A stretch of 64,000 nucleotides of DNA. It comes from Taenia hydatigena (taxonomy: Eukaryota > Platyhelminthes > Cestoda > Cyclophyllidea > Taeniidae). Below, one piece after another: positions 21,761 through 34,100 of the stretch (its first letter is position 1; each line of letters begins with the position of its first letter). A program made the position numbers and the translations under genes. The notes beneath the pieces are model-generated. The model saw only the letters and a program-made list of their open reading frames with translations, was not told where the DNA came from and ran no database searches. The stretch covers positions 2,576,692 to 2,640,691 of the forward strand of contig JADWOT020000002.1 in NCBI GenBank assembly GCA_036345935.2, read 5' to 3'.

Positions 21761-24700
21761 TATATTGCGCAGCCAGCATGGTTGCATTAGAGGATTGAGG
21801 GACCATCAATTCTAGGCGTTAACTAAGTAGTAACAGTGGAGCAGGCTAATCAGACAAAAGGCGGCTGTAAAGGCATGCAGTTATACACGAATAGACAATA
21901 AAAGAACTATTTGTTAGCATAAAAGCAGCTGTACGCTGTTTCTGATAGTAAGGGGTAGGATAAGAGCTGTTCTGTTTGTTATTTGCCGGTAGCGCAGAAA
22001 TCTACTCCCGCCGCCAACTGCAACATGCAATTTACCACACACTGCTACTCAGCTGTTTACCATTGTTGTGTGAGAGCAAGAGATAAGCTTATCGGTGGGC
22101 GTGAGAGCACGTAAAAGAGAATAGAAATGGTGCGATTTTTTCTGGTCGGATTACAGTGGAACGGCCTTTGCCTCCTAAAGTTTATCACATAATTCTCCCC
22201 TCAAATTGGGAAACAAACAATTAGGATGTGTAAAACCGATACACAAGAGTGAAAACAGTAACTATCTGTGCCATTGGCTCAATGTATACAGCAGTGCTCG
22301 ATGATGTCGTCGACGTTTTCAAGTGTCACTTCTTTAGCATTATAGAGGGGCTATGTAGCACTTACAACTGTAAGCACATGAAGTTAGGATCGGACGCGCA
22401 TGAGTGTGGATGGAAATTGACAAGGATGCAGATGCTGCTAATTTTTACGAGAGAAGTGCAGGGCACGCGAATAAAGCGTAACGCTTTCGCAAACGCGTGT
22501 GCAATCGCACATCAATGAATGGAGATCGGGAGCTGGGAAGCAGGCAATCCATTTGGAGGATAATTTGACAATTCTTTTCTTTCGTCGAAATAAATGACGC
22601 ACACATTTTTCGCTTTTCGATGGCAAAGATAGCAATCCGGTCTGCCAACTCCAGTCCATGAAAAACATTCATCAGATAATTTCCTATCTTAAGGTGACTT
22701 TAATTTCGTCCCTATCAGTTGCACGATGCGACAGAAGAGAAGAAGCAATTTTGAAGATCTCATACATCCTTAAGATATTTACTGGATGCATCAAGCACCA
22801 GATAATAATTTGGACTAGTCTACGGAATCCACCACCATCGCTATCGGTACGCTCAAATGTCGCCCAATTATGGTTTTGGTGTGATCAGTTAACCCTAGAG
22901 GGTGAATTGGAATCTCGGTCCCGGAAAGAATTGCAAAAAATATAACCCTTAAAAACTTCGAATGGAACAGCTCCTTGGCGCCGCGGCTGTCATCGGCATT
23001 ACAATGGACCCGAAGATGGTTCCCATGATGAGGCGAAACATTCATTAGGTTTACATCATTTTTATCATTGAACGACAATAATCTCCTTTAAGGAAAAAAT
23101 CTGTGACCTGGCCTTGCTTATTCGGATACAAGCGACCTGATTAATCAACGCAGTTATGTCACTCTTTTCAATCTGCATGAGCAAATTAGTAGGCCTGATT
23201 GCACGTACTGACAATCGGAGGATCAAGGTTTTATTTGCGCTTCGACGTCGCAAAAGATTTTGGTACATTTTTAAAATCCAAATGAGGGCTATGTTGGATA
23301 GTCACAAAAGTGAACATGAGAGCGGTTCCATAATGTTCTGTACCATACGAACGTCATGTACGAAGTAAACAAGGAAAGAAAGAATGGCTATTAAGAAGTG
23401 AGAGTGTGCGTGTAAGTGAGGCACATAGTTAGAAGGATGCTGGATTCTATCCTTGCTTTGGATAGTGTAAGCAAAAGCCACATGAGTTAATTTCTCATAA
23501 AAGTGGGAGAGAGGAAGGGTGGAGCAAAAGGAGAAAATAGGGCATTGATAAACGCAAGCATGAGTAAATGGCTTTAGCCACGTTTCCTTGCAGAAATTTA
23601 CTTACTTGGGGTGGGCTGTAATGGCATATTTTCCTAGGAATTGGAGAGTCTTATAAAGAGCACAGGAGCTGCTAGTTTTATAAAGGCGCAAAGCACGTGG
23701 GTAAAACGTAAAACTTTACGAACATGTCTGCGCAAACATTCTTTGGCTGCGAATAAGAGACACTGATCACATTTGCTATCGTACATCGGAGAATGAAGGC
23801 CGGGTGTAGAACAATATGAAATTCATTTGGTAGATAAATCAGTGGCAGAGGCTTACCATCCTGAGGGTGACTTGATCCTACGGCCTTCAGCGTTAGCACG
23901 GGGAAACAAAAGAACCTAATACTCCCTACAAATACCATGTATCCTTAAAATAAGCATCGAATTTGACTGGCCATTAATTTGTGCTTGCAATAATTCTGTG
24001 GCATAACATCTTTCACCGCATCAGAATGCCAAACAGGCATTTTCCATGACGACTAAATTAGAAAGTGTATTTTAGAGGCGCCATTTGTCTGCAATCTATC
24101 CACCACACTGTTAATTTTTGTTCTACTTAATCTTTGTTATTAAAGGAACACGAGAGCTAAGTAGGCAAAGCCGATCTTCATCTCAAGCACTACCGAATTA
24201 TGGAGGCTCCAACGATAAAAGGCAAGTGATTTTGAGTGGGCCTGCTTATGCTTCCACTAAAAGAAAATTGTGCTGCGTGGATGAATTTGCGGCAAAGTAA
24301 TAATTGTGACTTTTCGACAAATGAGTTCGAACATAGCAGGAGTGCAAAGAGCATGTTTTAATTATGAGGTTGAATAATTATGGGTAATGCCACTGCCCAT
24401 GAGGCGATTAAGGCAACAAAATCCTGAGCTCTTCCAAGCAAGACGGTTAAGACTGTCAGCATGGGCTGCAGCCTCCAGTTTAGTACTTGCAAATGTATTT
24501 GGTCTTGCTGCACTCTTACAACCATCGCAGCAACAAAACTGGAAAGTACTGCAGCTACTTGAACTGGAGACAGGCAAGTTGCGGAATGGTAGGGAATCAA
24601 CTGTCGACATGACCACATTTTTATTAGGTGCGAAGTACCTAGCACGATCAAGCCAGTAGCCCATGCAAATCATTGTTTCCTTTAAAACTCTACTTGTCTC

Positions 24701-26830
24701 TCTATTAAATAAAATAGGAGCGTGCAGATTTGTGCATATGTATCATCCAACAGCCGGAGATCATCAAAAGGAAAGACGTCATAGTAGAACAACGAGGACA
24801 ACGAAACCTAAACAGGGCAATATATTTCGTGTTACCGCTTAAAATAATTTATAGAACCCTTTAATTGTACCTCAAATTAAACATAGATGGCTCTGCTTCG
24901 CACAACATTGAATTTTCCTACCCAGCATGGTACTTACGATTAACACATGAAAGCGTTAGTACTTGATTAAGGCGAAGCTCAAACGGTAGCATTATCCCTA
25001 CCAAGAGCTAGTTGCGTCTCGGGTAAAATGTAGCCAAGTTCGGTAAACCAAAATCATGCTTTAAATGTACTTAGAAAATAATGCTAAATTAGGTAAAATT
25101 AACTGGTTCCGTAGAATTCGTAAAAGGCAGAAAAGCTTAATCAGGAAGACAGTAGATAACCACTCTTACACAATCATAGCAAATTAACTTAGCGCACACT
25201 GATGCATTTTTATATTTCCTTGGGGCAAATTGCAAGATAGTGCTAAAGTGGGGCATAATGCAAGAAGTTCTATTGAATTGGTGTTTCGGATGGGAGAGGA
25301 TGACGGCAACTATAACTGACCTAGGGCCCAACCAGAGCCTAAACTCGGGTCCTCTCGCATCCGTGTCGAAAGCAATGCCCTTAAACCATTGAGTCTTGCG
25401 ATCATGGTCAGTAAATTCGTGAACACAATTTAAGGAATGCATAATTAAAATTTCGAGGAAAAATCGGTCTCGCTGACCGAATTGTTTAGGCTTCATTGTG
25501 GTCAACGTTGAATGCCAACTATTCTTCAAATTTACACTTCATTCCAGTTGGTGTGAGACGGTGGTGTTGCTTGCCTTGATTGGATTCAGCTCATTTTTGC
25601 TCTTTGGCAAATAAAACCATTACGAGCAAATGAAAGCACATTATTACCCAAATTCATCAACGACTTAAAGCCTCGCTAACTAGACTCAGGTGAATTTTGA
25701 CCTCAGCCAAAAGGCGTCACCATGTATATATTAAAAGGTGTAGCAAGAGGAAACCTTTGCGCATCAATGCAACTTCATAGGGTTTCGAGAAGTTATGCTT
25801 CGCTGCAAAAATGCCACCGTATGACATAGTCGCAAAAGTCGCTTCATTATCACCTCACATAACAACCAGCAAAGGGCTTTGGGATAATACATTATAATAT
25901 TATATAATACATTTGCAAATCGTGAGCTTGTAGGTGGACAAGAAGAGTGGCAGCTTCGTAGGGGGATTGACACTTCGATTACGCACATTCTCTTGTATAA
26001 ATTAACCAGATAAGCTCTCCTTAATTGTATTCCTCCTACTCACGTTCCAGCTGATGGTTACACCGATATGGAGTTAGAAGACGTATTTAGCACACGCAGA
26101 GCGATTGCATCGCCTCCTCATGGGACTTAATAGGTCCTATAACCTGTGTTTTAATTATGTTTTGCGGTTGTGGCCTTGGTGTCGTGGTTGCGGACACAAG
26201 TCAATCTGTGGTAGTCAAAAATACAAGAGAGCACAGCACAGTCAACTAAAAAACTTGTCCCTTTGAAGGGGCGATGCGCAGTGAACTCCGCATTAAAAAG
26301 GAGGAAATAAACGGTGATTGATGGCCATGTTTCAGCACTAAATATTTCCACCACAAAGCTCCTATAGGCAAATGCTGCAATAGTGAGTTCACACAAAACG
26401 TGCAGTAAAGCGTGTGCACGACTTTGAAAACCCTTAAAGTTTGTTCTGAGTGGGTCTTGGACAGGTACACTTCTTTCTACAATCAGCGCTATGGGTTCAC
26501 TACCCTAATGCCGAATCTGCACTTGCTCACATCCATCTCTTCTCTTCTAGATGTAACCAGATGATGCATATTAGACTCGTGCCATGACTACGATGAGGAT
26601 TGTAACAAGCGGAAGCCAAAATGCCGTGCCCACTTGGTGCGCACCAAAGGCGAACACTCGTTATCATCCCAAACACATTTGTTTCTGCATTTAGTTGCTT
26701 CGCGGACTCTCATGCACTAATTGACAATATTTTGATTCAGTGAACAAATAGCCATAATTTTCCGCTTTCACAAATAAACGCGACGAAGATTAGGGAGAGT
26801 TTTTACTCCTATCTACGTCCACAGCTGTAT
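21761..26830. other. Stretch without a supported gene
   Basis: Several frames of 75-130 codons occur, for example 22249-22518 on the plus strand, 24358-24673 in three overlapping frames, and 25137-25529 on the minus strand. None shows a known domain plus splice sites. The minus-strand 25137-25529 frame (contains FRLWLGPRSVIVAVILSHP) is the most protein-like and could be a degraded element. No RNA gene was seen. Confidence 0.4.
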
Positions 26831-26839
26831 GTATAAGAG

Positions 26840-27095
26840 CGATGGCGTTGAATGGTTGATTTGTTGTATGAAAATAGTGAATAAATTTACGGAGATCCGA
26901 GGAGGGGCATGATCGAGGCGGTTAGTACAGAGTAGAATAGAGGGGATGCTAAGCATTCCATGTGCTGTCATTCCGATCAGGGAAGGTCTATTCGTGTAAG
27001 TGCATGCTCTGCATTGTCGGCATAGCAGCCCACTCACTCCCTCTCCCGCTTCTTCCATCTCATCCCTCTCCCTACTTCCTCGTCTGCAGGCGAAG
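26840..27095 (+). repeat. Repeat R2, copy 2
   Basis: It shares the ordered blocks of the copy at 8435-8740: a GAGGCGGTTAGTAC-type block, a short open stretch, donor plus TGCATGC, and a T/C-rich tract ending in an acceptor. Here the donor is a perfect GTAAGT (26996) and the acceptor is CGTCTGCAG (ending 27089). Confidence 0.5.
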
Positions 27096-27245
27096 GACGA
27101 GGCGAAACGGCACTTGACCGCTAGTGTGATGGCAGAAAGGCTGACCTCATCGCCGATGCACTGGAGATTTAATCAAGAAACTGACTTGTGTGGTGGACTT
27201 GAGATGATAGCAGATTCAGGTTATTTCGTAACGATTTCTAAATAA
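26960..27245 (+). CDS. Candidate small two-exon gene, unknown function
   Basis: Exon 1 (26960-26995) starts at ATG and ends with a whole codon before GTAAGT. A 94-nt intron with a long pyrimidine tract ends in CTGCAG at 27089. Exon 2 (27090-27245) continues in phase 0 to a TAA. The product would be 63 residues, hydrophilic, containing AKDEAKRHLTASVMAERL. There is no signal peptide, membrane segment or known domain. Because exon 1 and the intron match repeat R2, the start may come from a mobile element spliced to local sequence. An upstream start in another frame (ATG at 26946) is also possible. Confidence 0.35.
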
Positions 27246-30200
27246 CCGATGGTGAATGCATCACTGTCGCACTCACCGTCACTCAAATCATTTCCTATTC
27301 TGCCATCAAAGCATTCCATCATGCTATGAAAAGGATTGTTTCTATCTTTATCCTCCGCAATGCACAGCAATTTGTTTCCTTGCTTTCATTAAACGGCATT
27401 GTCTGTTCATTTTTCATCCATTTTCTCGAGTTTGATTAATGGAGGGGCTTGATAAAATGCGCTCAGCAAAGCACGGCCTTACTTAAGGCTGACGTTTGTT
27501 CTTTCTCTGTTTCACTCACCTACAATTCGCAGCAGAATACTTACTTCTCTGCCTAATTTGCATACCTAATCAAAGAGGATGATGCCGAATTGGAAGCTGT
27601 ATATTTACGATGTCTATTCATGTATGAATAGATATAGATAGGACAGGAGGAGACACTGAAGTATCCACATTTCCCACGGCATGCTGGAGACACAGATCCT
27701 ACACACGAGCAATGTGCTCATGGCTGATTGCCAATGTCGGTGCAGCGCTTGTCACTTCCAACAAGCAGTCGAAGTGACGACGGAGCAAGCGCCACAGTCG
27801 CCATTTTTCTCGTTTTCTCACCTCCTCCTGCCTACCCAATACCTCTCATTCCCCCTTCTGTTACACCATCCTACTCTCCCATCTGCGTTGTAGACTATTA
27901 TTTGCTCTCGATCATCCAGGAATCAATTTCATTCAAGAAAATAATGTGAATAAAAAGATGGCGAGGAGGATAAAAGGCTACATGAAAAGCGAATTTATAA
28001 ACAATTGCCTAACTAATTCCTAGTATTCTCATTTCATCACTCCTTCATCATGCATTAGATTTTCTCTCAGCCAACGGAATGCAAAGAAGGCCATTACAAC
28101 TTTAGGTGCTTGGAAACTATCTATAAAAGTCAATAAAGAGCCCATTGTTGGGGTATTTGAGCTATTCCAGACCTCATCTTCTTTAGTCGTGAATTCGTCT
28201 ACGCCTGCTTTTGCTCTCCCGAATTCACGGTAATGCTCATACGCAGGAAGGACCTAAATGTAGTGACCTTAAATCATTACAAACATCATGAAAACTCATG
28301 GATGCAATTTTTGAATGCTGATCTACAAGAATGCGTGATCATCATGCTTCATGTGTAGTTAGGGCGGATGAATGAAGAAATTGGGTGATGGATGGCTAGA
28401 TACCCAGCAAGTAATTTGGCCACTTTCTGGCTAAGGCAAATAAATTTTAGGCTGAAGGATTTGGGGAAGGGGGACTAAAGCGCTGTAACAAAGGTATCGC
28501 CACTTTGATAGTAAAGTAGGAAGAAGACGACTTAGCTGCACATCGACTGCGGTGGTCTGAGTACCTACCCGGTGAACAGTGCGTGATTTTGGAGTAAATT
28601 TAGAGGAATGAATGGAACATTTCGCACCAGCCATCGGCTTTGCGTGCAAATAAGAAGAGAGGTGATCCCAATGGCATTGATTTCTCTCAGCAATTCTACC
28701 GGATGCGGCGTTTCGTTCCAATTTATAGTGGGTTCCCTTTTCGCCACCACCGAAGCAGCGTCCAAGTCGTTCCTAATGGGAAGACGAAGTCACATGACTG
28801 TGACAGCATGTGCGTTGCTGACGTGCATAAAGGCTGGGTGGCAATCTGTGTGGCCTGGGTACCCCGTTGACAATCAGAAGCACAAAGTCGGGAAGTTAAT
28901 TAACCTCCGATCCAACCGCGTCACTTTATTCCAACTGGAAGGGCAAGTGATTATTCCCCACTATCCTAAATCTTCCCATGCCAGAAATTTAATTGCCGAA
29001 TGCTGAATTGCGCATTCACACAAACTGTGTGACCAAGGATCCAAGAACCATCAACGTCAATCCTACTGGAAAGTCCCTAAATATTTTTATCTAGTTTAAA
29101 TGCCTCTTGAACGTGGCGCACTCCCCTACCAATCATTGCTAACAGTTCACTCTCCTAATGCCAACTGCTCATTTTCTCACCACTATTTTCCTTTTTTTCT
29201 AGGCGTAGCAAGAAGCTGTTACTAGCATTCGAATTGGGAAACGTACCGTAAATTACCTTGAAAAATGTGACAACCGACTGAAAAAGTGCTTTAAACCGTT
29301 CGTGTGCTGCACGTGCGCAATCGACAAACCCACTCCCGGCTTAATAGCTCAATGCGTTGATTAAAACATTAATGGCTCCAACCCGCATGCCCTTATTTGC
29401 CCTGCATTTTCTTTAGCATTCTTCCCAACAAAGGTTGCTGTAGAGATCCAAGATTTATAATTTAGGTCGTCATAAACCTTAATTTGCATACATTCTTTTT
29501 AACTTTACTTTCTACCCTACATCCCTCCACCTGTTTCTAACATTCCTTTGGTTAGTTGATGAAAGGGACCCCCATCTCCCTCACATTATTCTATGTGAAT
29601 GGAACATGCAAAACATTCGGTCACTCAGACATTATTAAGAGTCAGGAAGGTGAATGAACAAAAAAGGTGGAAAATCGAACCATGAAATTATGATTAGCAG
29701 ACTTTTGACGAATCGGTGAATAAATAGACAAAACAGTTGAGCGTTCGGACGCTACACTTCATTACATCAACATTGATGGTCGACTTACTTCTGCGTAGAT
29801 AGAAAAGCATAAAGGAAGAAGGGAAAGAAATTAAAAAATGGCACTTTAAGATAGTCAACGTAGATAACGATGCATCCTTTCGGTAAAAATAGACCGGACG
29901 TCCTCCCTCGAACCTCCTCAATTCTAAGTTCTAGCAAGTTTTATCATCCTATTCGTTCATACCCAGCAGCACTAACAACACAAAACTCCGCACACAAACT
30001 GCATCGCCTGTTTCTATAGCTTGTAGCCTCAAAAGCGGTTTGAATGATTATGGTTGCGGCAACAAATCGCCCCCACGTGCAAGGCGTAGGCCGTAGGAGG
30101 CGGTTGTTTCTAGGGCGGCCATGCCCAGCGGCAAATCTTCCGAACCAAAGCTGAAGTCTATGTAGTGGACAAACGCTGAAATATGTGTATTCACATCACA

Positions 30201-31240
30201 GGCCTTAAAGCCTTACAGGGTGAGTGGATCAAAATGTCATTCTGCTTCGGGTAACCATCTTCATCTCTTTTACCTTCCCAGATGTAAAAAGCAGTTGATG
30301 GAGTCGTAGGAGGTGCATTTATCACAAACATCCATGTGAAATGCGTCTTCCAAAATGCTGTGGCGAACTGACATGCGTTAACGACAGTTTTATGCTCCCC
30401 TCTTCCTCGCCTATGAGTGAATGACAAAGCGCAGGTGCGACGACAATACTGACCTCCCACATTCAATGCTCTTGATAGTAAATTATAAAACTGGCTCATG
30501 TGGTGAACCTAAGATGATTGGAGGGTCAGATTAGGATAACCAATGATAAACGTTTTTAACTAACAATAACATGTGGGTTGGCAAAGAGGCAGAGAAGTGT
30601 GCCACAAGGCAGATGAGACAGGTATTCGTATGGAAGAAGAGGAAGTAGAGAAGGGAGAGAAAGGAACTCTCCAGTTACATCTGCTATGAAGTTCATCAGA
30701 TTGCAGCAGATACTGAAGGTCGCCACCTTGCCTGGAAGTGCAGTGGTGGTGGAAATAATGGAAGAAGCTGATGTAGCAGGAGTCATCTATGCAATAATCG
30801 GGATCGCAGATGAATGCAAACGAGAGGAAGGCATGAACCCACTCGAAGAAGAAGGTCATAAAAAGGGAGGGCGGAACATCAACCGAGGCGAATGACAGTG
30901 ATGGCGATGGCGGGGCAGCACTGTCGACTCCGGCCGATAAAAGAAAGGAGAAGAGGAGTAGGATAAATGCCCCTATCTCAGCGCAAAGTGGACAAGGTCA
31001 CTATTACTTGGTAAAAGTAAAGGCCATCAACTCTCCCCTCCTGCTCCTCCTTTGCTGGCCGCTGCCTGTGCAAGCAGATGTATAAACAACAGTAATAAAG
31101 ACCAAAGTGCTACTAACACCCTCATTATGGTAAAAATGCCGCATAAACCTGAAAGACAGTCACACCAACCTGTCACGCCATGAATCGGTGGGAATCAAAC
31201 ACTTTCTCTCCCACCAATGTCTGGTGGAGTTGATGGTAAA
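27246..31240. other. Stretch without a supported gene
   Basis: Open frames at 28608-29006 on the plus strand (132 codons), 28431-28721 on the minus strand and 30191-30499 on the minus strand lack recognisable domains or paired splice sites. A T/C-rich tract lies at 27.80-27.90 kb. A 9-bp inverted repeat lies at 27613-27632. Around 30.55-30.95 kb the plus strand is purine-rich. Confidence 0.4.
27613..27632. repeat. 9-bp inverted repeat with 2-nt loop
   Basis: Perfect stem TCTATTCAT / ATGAATAGA around GT. Short AT-rich palindromes are frequent in such DNA, so its meaning is unclear. Confidence 0.4.
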
Positions 31241-31450
31241 CCTGTGCCGGTGAGGTCGTTAAAGTTGGTGCCACGCAAGTCGCCCATAGTGTTGGTGTAG
31301 GGTCATCTCCATCTGCCGCTACACGCCTTCTTTGGATGGCCATCAAAGTGGCAATCGCTGGTGATCACATAGTAAGCCTTCCCCTTCATTCCTTCATTCG
31401 CCTCCTCTTCCCACTTTCCTCATCCTCCTTAATCGAACAGCCCTTCGTAT
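31240..31450 (+). repeat. Repeat R2, copy 3 (weak)
   Basis: It contains GGCCATCAAAGTGGCAATCG followed by a GTAAGC donor-like site and a T/C-rich tract (CCTTCATTCCTTCATTCG), in the order seen at 8.5 kb. Similarity is lower than between copies 1 and 2. Confidence 0.35.
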
Positions 31451-31639
31451 CCTCTCCTTATTCTCAAAGAAACCTTTTGTTCCGCCAACCACACCACCAC
31501 CTTCCTTCTTTTTGCAATCATCTGAAAGTTCAGATATCTCATAGCTCCTTTTTGCGACACCAATACCTTTTACTTCTACTGACCGTGGCATCCGCCGCCG
31601 CAGCGAATGACTTCTAGCCAAGTCGGAGGAAGCGAGTAC

Positions 31640-31863
31640 CTGCCAAATTTTAATAAGCTCTATATCAGACACTTCTGATGGGTTCTTTTTTTCTATTTCA
31701 ACATGACCATCTGCCTGATCTGCCTCGTGACACTCCACTGCAACTTTGGTAGCCTGCATGTCGTTGGCGTTAGTAGAAGTGTGTGTAAAGGTGGACACTT
31801 ACCTTTCCTCAACACTATGCCCACAATCTCCGCTATAATCCAGGCGATAAGAAATAACGCAAG
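31640..31863 (-). CDS. Candidate exon pair around a short intron with a TACTAAC branch site
   Basis: On the minus strand an exon (31863-31803) follows the acceptor GGCTTTAG and ends AAAG before a perfect donor GTAAGT (31802-31797). The intron contains TACTAAC (31775-31769) and ends at GACATGCAG (49 nt) or TTGCAG (65 nt, acceptor ending 31738). With the 65-nt choice a hydrophobic segment (LALFLIAWIIAEIVGIVLRK) joins in frame to an acidic tail (VECHEADQADGHVEIEKK). That tail reaches a donor-like GTACTC after about 34 codons. It could be the last membrane span and cytoplasmic tail of a membrane protein. T-rich DNA gives hydrophobic peptides easily, so the protein is uncertain while the intron signals are good. 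Confidence 0.35.
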
Positions 31864-34100
31864 CTAAAGCCGACCATGAAACCAAAATAGCAAATTAAAA
31901 GTAGGCAATGAAAAATAAAGCTGCAAAACGCGGTCAGCTGGGTCCGAGATTATGAAGCTTAGCTTAAGAAAGCGACCTATGCAACTGATTTAATCAATCG
32001 TCTCACCACTTGAAAGTCAGCTGCCTGGTCACTGTCATGCTACACGTGCAAAGCATGCAGACAGGGAAACAAATGTTGTCACCGCAACTGAAGCACTCAC
32101 TCATTGCATCTCAGCTTCGCCCATCTGCCCAGACGTAACGCCAGTAATAGGCATTAAAGTGACGATGCGAAGCCTGTAAGGTTAAGACTGTTATTTGAAT
32201 GTCTCATAAGAGGTCACTCAGCATTCGAAGGAGGAGGAGGTGTGGAAGAGATGTGGCAGGTGAGGCCTAATGCGTTAAAAGCAGGGAGGATGACAGTCAG
32301 TCAATCGCTTGACCCTACATGATGACAAAGTCATTGCGAACCAAAAGGATGACGATAGTGATTTGTTCCTCAAGGAGCATTTTGTGATAGCCACGGAGAC
32401 ACGAGTAAACTGCATGGGGTGCTAGTTTGCACGCTGGCCTTGTCAATCAGCACAGTACTCTGTGTGCTGGAATAGTCAGCCGCCTCCTTGCCACCGTCCG
32501 CAATTTCTGGGTGTAGGAGGCTATTCAGCGTCATCGCCAGATTGCTACCGTTGCTTATCGACGGAGGCAATAATGGCAAGAAAGGATGGGGCTGTAGATC
32601 GTGCCACTATAAAGTCTATGATGGATGTTAAGTCCTATGCTTTTAAACGCTACAGCTTCGCCTTTATTGCTGCAATTGTCCTTCGTTCCACTCGTTGCCT
32701 GTTGTAATGTCAGAACTTGGGTTGAATGGAGCATTTCTCTTCTCGTCTAACAAGAGGCATTTTCTGAAGTCATGCCAAGCAACACCTCTTTTGGTTTGTC
32801 ATTTCAAACTTAAATGCTATGACTTGAGTTGGGATGGAAGTGAAGTGTAAGCCCTACTATAAGCACACTGCCCTACCACTTTGGAGGCATCATCCATGCT
32901 GCATCCGCGAACTGGCTCTGCAGCGTCGGCAAAGGAGTCGATCTGTCCATATGCACAATATTTAGTATTTGAAGCGCTAATGCGTTTCGGAGGCATCGAA
33001 CTGACCTCCACAGACGCCTTTTGGTAGCAGACCTCTGCTTTCGGGTCCACCCATTCACCCTTCAATGTCTGCTCAGTAGTTGGCGTCGTATACATTGCTC
33101 CCCACACGGGCATCACTAAATTGGTTCGCCCCATAACTTTGAATTTGGTTTTAAATGAAATGTAAAGAAGATTTTGTGTAGGAGAAAAACGGGACCTTGG
33201 GGTTAGTGGCTTCGGTCCTACCTAATGTCAGAGTATAGGGGTAAAACCAGTTCCATTATTTTCGCTATCCATGACAAATTCAAAACGCTGATTTGAAAGA
33301 TGATGTCTGCACATATTCAAAATACAATACAACTAATGTTCTCTTAGGTGCAGCACTGTCAGTGTGACAGCCATTTTCTCCAACATAAATGCACGTCCCC
33401 ATTGTTGGAGCATGGCATCACCTTGACAACTTAGCCACGTACAACTGTGCCTAAGCATGAGCACTCTCCTAGGATTGTATAGGTTAAGTAATGTCATTTA
33501 GGAGTGGTTGTGCCATTGCTATTTACGTCGAATCGGATGGATAGTGGGTGCATTTGCTCTACTCACCAAAAAGAGCATATTTGACATGAATTTGACGGAT
33601 TGAATAAGATTGCATCGAAAGGAATGTGGGCCTTTTTCGTAAAAATGCCACAAAAGTTTGTGTGTGTGATCGCAAGATGAAAAAAGGCTTAAGCTTACGG
33701 GATTATTCTGTTTGTGTCTGCATGCTCCCTGCTTTACCTTTCTTATTGTTGTTTCAATGGAGGGCAAGGCAAGTGTGCTGGATGGAGAACAGTAAGAGGG
33801 CCTGATAAATGAGTAGGAAGTTTACCGCAAGGCATGCGCTAGCATGGCTGGGTTGAGCTTAAGTGCGCATTCCAAAAGAAGAGGAGGAGGTTAAATTGGG
33901 CCGTGTATCACGCACAATGCAGAGACGACACTATCTGAACTATGGCCACCCAAGTGACCGTAAGCAATACTGAGAAACAAACAACGGCAAAGCGTATTAT
34001 GGGCAAAGAACGCAATCAAAAGCCTGCGTTGGGTTTTTGCCAACACCAATCATACCGTGGCCAAGTTAATTGCAAGCATCTGACTGCAGCACCTCTCGGA
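31864..34100. other. Stretch with one unassigned minus-strand frame
   Basis: Minus-strand 32817-33134 (105 codons, ATG to TAG, starts MGRTNLVMPVWGAMYTTP) is protein-like and has several Cys, but matches no family I know. Minus-strand 32370-32579 is weaker. Neither has a convincing splice partner, and it is not clear whether they belong with the intron at 31.8 kb. Confidence 0.3.

Noticed and set aside
24358..24673. Gene on either strand at 24.4-24.7 kb
   Set aside because: Three frames on two strands are open at once with Gln/Leu/Ala or Ser/Cys-rich products, which points to composition rather than coding. No splice sites.
25137..25529. 130-codon minus-strand frame
   Set aside because: Protein-like in part, but no start context, splice sites or recognisable domain. 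Left as unassigned.
31803..31863. Fourth membrane span of a tetraspanin
   Set aside because: The 61-nt exon is hydrophobic in more than one frame and no CCG-type extracellular loop was found upstream. The membrane-protein idea is kept only as a weak candidate.
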